From: Myroides oncorhynchi
GTDB lineage: Bacteria > Bacteroidota > Bacteroidia > Flavobacteriales > Flavobacteriaceae
Direction: 5' to 3'
DNA length: 64,000 nt
NCBI RefSeq assembly: GCF_020905415.1
Contig: NZ_JAJJMP010000001.1
Span: 2,119,501-2,183,500, forward strand
The translations under genes were made by a program, and so were the position numbers. The notes beneath the pieces were generated by a model that had not been told where the DNA came from, searched no databases, and saw only the letters and a program-made list of their open reading frames with translations. Positions 60,869 to 64,000 of the stretch are shown piece after piece (the first letter of the stretch is position 1; each line of letters begins with the position of its first letter).

Positions 60869-61053
60869 AGTGTTTTTTTTATTTTGTTTTAAGACAGTAA
60901 AAATAGAGAAGTATCGAGTAATATTTTCTCAAATTGGCATTAATTTATAGATTGTCTAGTAAAATCACTGTAAACAGTGATTTGCATATTTAGTTTTAAC
61001 TGGACTAGTCTATATTATTAAATCTGTGCTATACTATTGATATAGTGTATCAT
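60869..61053. other. Divergent intergenic region before the yggS leader
   Basis: AT-rich DNA between the 913-residue protein gene and the yggS leader. It should contain the promoter of the minus-strand gene; I could not identify one with confidence. Confidence 0.45.
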
Positions 61054-61061
61054 TATATTTG
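61054..61061 (+). promoter_or_regulatory. -7 box for the yggS leader transcript
   Basis: TATATTTG is an exact -7 match. A TTG at 61037-61039 is only 14 bases upstream, which is short. Transcription from here would give a leader of about 140 bases that contains the attenuator. Confidence 0.4.
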
Positions 61062-61121
61062 TAGTACAGTTTTGAGATTATAGAATTTAATCATACTGTT
61101 GTTTAGTTTAACCTAGAATTG

Positions 61122-61153
61122 CTTTGTAGTCTTTGGCTAACGCTGATTCTTGG
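61122..61153. repeat. 32-bp repeat flanking yggS, upstream copy
   Basis: Matches 61944-61975 at 27 of 32 positions in direct orientation. Read on the minus strand both copies encode S-A-L-A-K-x-Y-K, with differences mostly at third codon positions, so they may be remnants of a coding sequence. Confidence 0.55.
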
Positions 61154-61198
61154 GGATAATGATATCCCTTAACCGCAATCTTAGGGGTATCATTTTTT
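61153..61198 (+). promoter_or_regulatory. Terminator/antiterminator pair (attenuator) before yggS
   Basis: AATGATATCCCT (61158-61169) and AGGGGTATCATT (61183-61194) form a 12-bp stem with a T6 tail ending 12 bases before the yggS ATG, with no gene upstream to terminate. The same 5' arm can instead pair as GGGATA-ATGA-TATCCC (61153-61168). The two folds exclude each other, the layout of transcription attenuation. Confidence 0.6.
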
Positions 61199-61210
61199 AA
61201 ATAAAATAAG

Positions 61211-61936
61211 ATGGAAAATACGATAATACAGAATCTAAAAGTAATAGAACAGCGGATAGCCCGTGCCTGTCAGCGCACTAATCGCTCACGTGATGAGGTA
61301 AAACTATTACTAGCAACCAAAACTGTAGATGCTGATAAAATAAAGGTAGCAATAGCGCAAGGTTATCCTTTAATCGGAGAGAATAAAGTACAGGAGCTGA
61401 GAGATAAGTATGAAAGAATAGGTACGGAGAACTGTACTCGTCATTTCATAGGGCATCTACAGACCAATAAGATAAAAGACATTCTAAAGTATGGTACTAG
61501 CTGTATACAGTCTATCGATCGCATGAGTGTAGTAGAGAAATTACAACAGTTGTTAGAGAGAGATGAGAGAGCAATGGAAATATTAATCCAAGTCAATACT
61601 TCTGCTGAAGACAGTAAGTTTGGAGTAGCTCCAGAGGAGGCAATTGCTTTTATAAAAGAAGTGGCTACTTACGATAGACTACATATTAAAGGACTAATGA
61701 CTATAGGACTGTTCAGTGCTGAAGAACGTTTAGTACGCCCGTGTTTTCAGTTGTTAAAACGCATCCAGCAAGAGGCAATAGCTTTAAAACTTCCTAATGT
61801 AGAGATGAATGAATTATCTATGGGAATGAGCCACGACCTCGAGATAGCAATAGAGGAGGGAGCAACGATTATTAGAGTAGGTACTGCTATCTTCGGTGAA
61901 CGCATTTATCCTGATAGTTATTATTGGAAGGAGTAG
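61211..61936 (+). CDS. yggS: YggS/PLPBP-family pyridoxal-phosphate homeostasis protein
   Basis: 241 residues. The protein is a single TIM barrel resembling the N-terminal domain of alanine racemase, which holds PLP but has no known catalysis; it buffers free PLP and affects amino-acid metabolism. The PLP-binding Lys is Lys37 in LLLATKTVDADKI. Other conserved blocks are GENKVQELRDKY (about 58-69), HFIGHLQTNKIKDI, VNTSAEDSKFG and LSMGMSHDLEIAIEEGATIIRVGTAIFG near the end. Length and motifs are normal. A terminator-like hairpin overlaps its leader, suggesting control of transcription into the gene. Confidence 0.95.
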   Translation: MENTIIQNLKVIEQRIARACQRTNRSRDEVKLLLATKTVDADKIKVAIAQGYPLIGENKVQELRDKYERIGTENCTRHFIGHLQTNKIKDILKYGTSCIQSIDRMSVVEKLQQLLERDERAMEILIQVNTSAEDSKFGVAPEEAIAFIKEVATYDRLHIKGLMTIGLFSAEERLVRPCFQLLKRIQQEAIALKLPNVEMNELSMGMSHDLEIAIEEGATIIRVGTAIFGERIYPDSYYWKE

Positions 61937-61943
61937 ATCACTA

Positions 61944-61975
61944 CTTTGTAGTATTTGGCTAATGCAGAATCTGGG
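61944..61975. repeat. 32-bp repeat flanking yggS, downstream copy
   Basis: The partner of 61122-61153, starting eight bases after the yggS stop. The pair brackets the whole gene, which could reflect an old insertion or duplication. Confidence 0.55.
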
Positions 61976-61982
61976 TTAAAAC

Positions 61983-62015
61983 AAAAAAAGTCCTTTCTCA
62001 TAACAAGAAAGGACT
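61983..62015 (-). terminator. Terminator of the EamA transporter gene
   Basis: Stem AGTCCTTTCT / AGAAAGGACT with a 7-base loop. Seven T follow on the minus strand, 27 bases after the stop. Confidence 0.88.
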
Positions 62016-62042
62016 GCATATAATATAAACAACATAAGGAGG

Positions 62043-63029
62043 TTACTCCATTATTTCTTTATTTTTCTTTTTAAAGATCAATGAGCTATTCATTAGCACG
62101 ATAGCACTTAGAATAAGTAAGATACCCATCCATTGGATAAAGATTACTTTCTCATTTAATACGAAGAATGCTACTGTCACAGAAGCAGGTAGTTCTAATG
62201 AAGAGATGATACTTCCTAATCCTACTCCTGTCAATGGGAATCCCATATTAAGGAAGATAGGAGGTAATACTGTACCAAATAATGCTAATACAATCCCCCA
62301 ACCGTAGAATATACTCCAGTCAAAGTTTCTTATCCCTGTTGTATTATCAGAGAATTGTTGGTAGAAACTCATCATTACTTCTGAGTTATTAGGTCCTATT
62401 TGAGTAACAAACACAAATATAGATACAATAGTCGCTGCTCCACATAACATGAACATACTTCGCTTTGGTGCTGCCAAATGATTGGCAATACGCCCTGAAG
62501 AGAATAGTGTAGTAGCAAAAGAACAGGCTGCTAAGAATCCAAATATAATTCCTCTAATATCTAGTTCTATTTCGCTGGCTAATATATTAGTAGCTAATAC
62601 TGTTCCAGTCAAAATCAATACAACAGATACTATTTTTAAAAGATTAGGGAAGGTCTTCGTAGCAATACTATCTAGTACAATACCGATCCAAACAGATTGC
62701 ATTAACAAGACTACTGCGATAGAGGCATTGATATAGCTTACTGCCATATAGTATAGCACAGAAGTGAATCCCATAGAAGTACCTGCTATGATTAACTGTC
62801 TGATGTCTTTAGATGATGCCTTAGCTTCATCTATTGATTTTTTGCGTAGCATATTGATTAATGTCACACAGAATAGACCGATTAATACCTGAGATAAAGT
62901 TACTTCTGCTGTAGTGTATCCCTGTGCGTACGCCAGTTTTACGAACGACGCCAACATCCCGAAGCTTGAAGCCCCAATAGCAACTAGGAAGACACCCTTT
63001 GCTGTATTTTGTTCTTTCATTTTTATCAC
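62043..63029 (-). CDS. EamA-family (DMT superfamily) transporter
   Basis: 328 residues with ten predicted helices arranged as two EamA repeats (about 10-140 and 155-310), for example GVFLVAIGASSFGMLASFVKLAY at the start of the first and PLTGVGLGSIISSLELPASVTVAFFVLNEKV in the second. Members export metabolites such as amino acids or drugs; the substrate is unknown. A second Met three residues in (MKEQNTAKG) could be the true start. The minus-strand sequence before it has TACCTTTG (63048-63041), an exact -7 box about 12 bases from the ATG, and a GGACA...TGTCC palindrome further up. Confidence 0.88.
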   Translation of the reverse strand: MIKMKEQNTAKGVFLVAIGASSFGMLASFVKLAYAQGYTTAEVTLSQVLIGLFCVTLINMLRKKSIDEAKASSKDIRQLIIAGTSMGFTSVLYYMAVSYINASIAVVLLMQSVWIGIVLDSIATKTFPNLLKIVSVVLILTGTVLATNILASEIELDIRGIIFGFLAACSFATTLFSSGRIANHLAAPKRSMFMLCGAATIVSIFVFVTQIGPNNSEVMMSFYQQFSDNTTGIRNFDWSIFYGWGIVLALFGTVLPPIFLNMGFPLTGVGLGSIISSLELPASVTVAFFVLNEKVIFIQWMGILLILSAIVLMNSSLIFKKKNKEIME

Positions 63030-63040
63030 TTTTTACGTGG

Positions 63041-63048
63041 CAAAGGTA
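63041..63048 (-). promoter_or_regulatory. -7 box of the EamA transporter gene
   Basis: The minus strand reads TACCTTTG followed by C, an exact match. The nearest upstream TTG is 26 bases away, too far for the usual spacing. Confidence 0.5.
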
Positions 63049-63460
63049 GCCATTATTTTTAACGCTGTCTAGGACAAATGTCTGTCCATTATCAGTAAAC
63101 AATACTCTTAAAGAAATTGAATCCTACTCATTTACTCTCTTGCTCTAAGATATAATAAAGTTCACTTAAAATACACTATCGCTATTACGACTTTACTTAC
63201 ACTTGAGTCATATTGATATGTCAAATACCATCTTATCAAAAACACACACCTCTTTTTTTAATTTATAGCTTTTTGAGCTGTTTTAAAGCGTATAACGACC
63301 TTTTATTTCCTCTTTTTTTAAAAACATGATCTGTTTTGGATGTTTTTGACTAAAAAACTAAAAAATAGAAGGTTCTTTTTTTGACTTGTTAAAATATTAA
63401 TATCTTCATTTTTAGATTGTTAAGTTGTTTTGTGTCTATTGTGCTTTTTTCTTGTACCCC
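63049..63460. other. T-rich region before the second dispersed repeat
   Basis: About 410 bases without a supported gene. It contains GGACA-AATGTC-TGTCC (about 63072-63087), close behind the EamA -7 box. From about 63245 there are many T runs, which resemble the tract before repeat copy A. Confidence 0.55.
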
Positions 63461-63591
63461 TCTCAATCCCAGTGGGAATAAGTATCTATGCTAAGTTGCT
63501 CGACAGTTGCTCGAGTATTCGCCGTAAATAGTCGCTCTGAGAAATATTAGTCGAACAATGCTTCTCGTATTGATACGTAATCTACGACTAG
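63461..63591 (+). repeat. 131-bp dispersed repeat, copy B
   Basis: The partner of 11805-11935, same length and orientation, 15 differences. It lies about 430 bases upstream of, and divergent from, the EamA gene, much as copy A lies about 380 bases upstream of and divergent from truA. The TGCTCGA / TCGAGTA stem and the TAGTCG...CGACTA pairing are conserved. A T-rich leader precedes both copies. Confidence 0.8.
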
Positions 63592-63822
63592 CTTATAATT
63601 GAGAGTAATATATGATAGATAATTGCCTGTTAATGTATGTTGGAGTTGTGGTCTTGGTTCGTATTGTGATTTATAGAAAAAGATATACCAGTACTTTATT
63701 CTACTATTTAGAAAGAGGCATGAGCTTATAGTAGCTGTTTGTGTTGTTAATAGTAGTATTTTGCTTTAGTGAGAAATGGTATGTTGAGGTAATCTAGATG
63801 GATATTCTATTTAAGAAAAAAT
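63592..63822. other. Intergenic region after repeat copy B
   Basis: About 230 bases with no supported gene. I see nothing recognisable apart from a partial repeat of the GTTGAGGT element (63782-63790) that recurs in the following hairpin. Confidence 0.45.
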
Positions 63823-63849
63823 GACCTCAACATTTATCGTGTTGAGGTC
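63823..63849. terminator. Hairpin, probable additional terminator
   Basis: Perfect 10-bp stem GACCTCAACA / TGTTGAGGTC with a 7-base loop. The minus strand continues with ATTTTTT, so it may back up the terminator next to it. Confidence 0.55.
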
Positions 63850-63862
63850 TTTAGGCTTTAAT

Positions 63863-63900
63863 AAAAAAAAACGCCCATAACAGTGATGTTATGGGCGTTT
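63863..63900 (-). terminator. Terminator of the gene at the window end
   Basis: A 13-bp stem (AACGCCCATAACA / TGTTATGGGCGTT) with loop GTGA and a run of eight T on the minus strand, 18 bases after the stop codon. Confidence 0.9.
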
Positions 63901-63916
63901 TAGTATTAGTATATTC

Positions 63917-64000
63917 TTATTTCAAGTTGTTGAAATTTCTTTTAACGAAGGCAGTAAGCTCTTCACCTTTTAATAAACCTTGAGATAATTTAGCAAGGTC
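63917..64000 (-). CDS. C-terminal end of an unidentified protein
   Basis: Only the last 27 codons and the stop (TAA at 63919-63917) are in the window. They read ...GEELTAFVKRNFNNLK at the end, preceded by DLAKLSQGLLK. The frame is continuous to the window edge, and a strong terminator follows the stop, so it is a real gene end. I do not recognise the protein from this fragment. Confidence 0.6.
   Translation of the reverse strand, partial: DLAKLSQGLLKGEELTAFVKRNFNNLK

Noticed and set aside
63461..63591. Possibility that the 131-bp repeat is 6S RNA, tmRNA, SRP RNA or RNase P RNA
   Set aside because: None of the conserved motifs of these RNAs is present, and a two-copy dispersed arrangement does not fit single-copy genes.

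Overview
The window is an AT-rich stretch of chromosome from a member of the Flavobacteriaceae (Bacteroidota). A Myroides-like genus would fit, but I cannot fix the genus from sequence alone. The lineage rests on a gldI gene, a fused CcoN-CcoO oxidase subunit, a cyclophilin-FKBP fusion lipoprotein, BshC (bacillithiol synthesis), lineage families such as DUF2911, DUF4293 and DUF5683, few recognisable Shine-Dalgarno sites, and several promoters of the Bacteroidota form TTG-N17..20-TAnnTTTG. Nothing looks like a plasmid, prophage or CRISPR locus. Most genes are housekeeping genes in short operons closed by clear hairpin-plus-T-run terminators.

Layout. 1-7.1 kb: end of rluD, tilS-dsbD, a DUF2911 protein and purB. 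7.2-11.4 kb (minus): lpdA, then truA with an ABC exporter. 11.4-12.8 kb: a gene-poor stretch holding the first copy of a 131-bp dispersed repeat and a frameshifted immunity-like gene. 12.8-24 kb: M64 peptidase, phosphoesterase, DUF4293, rho, two tRNA-Arg(ACG) genes, a shortened methyltransferase relative, a LolD-type ATPase, a corrinoid adenosyltransferase, DUF2795 and secA. 24.3-27 kb (minus): DHH phosphoesterase, gldI and the dual immunophilin. 27-37.2 kb: a complete cbb3 oxidase locus, with a Crp/Fnr regulator divergent from ccoI-ccoS-ccoNO-ccoQ-ccoP, then ccoG-ccoH-TauE/SafE. 37.4-42.7 kb (minus): parA-parB-DUF5683-dapB-lepB-wbqC. 42.9-45.3 kb (minus): bshC and two orphan immunity-like genes. 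46.5-50.5 kb (minus): an AraC regulator and an unusual oxidase of the cytochrome bd superfamily, in which both large subunits carry C-terminal haem-c domains, followed by a 55-residue membrane protein. 50.6-54.9 kb: methyltransferase, GNAT, B12-binding radical SAM enzyme and a lipoprotein. 54.9-58 kb (minus): a DUF2089-regulator/SdpI/DUF3784/hydrolase operon. 58.1-60.9 kb (minus): a 913-residue secreted repeat protein. 61.2-63 kb: yggS (PLP homeostasis) behind an apparent attenuator, and an EamA transporter. The end holds the second 131-bp repeat and the tail of an unidentified minus-strand gene.

Respiration is the main theme: two terminal oxidases (cbb3 and a haem-c-fused bd relative), each with its own regulator and a matching candidate operator. 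DsbD could serve cytochrome c maturation. The least explained signals are non-coding: the 131-bp repeat pair (116/131 identical, no gaps), the terminator/antiterminator before yggS, a 143-bp imperfect palindrome between convergent genes, an iteron-like cluster near 45.5 kb, and several palindromes in the gap between ccoP and ccoG.
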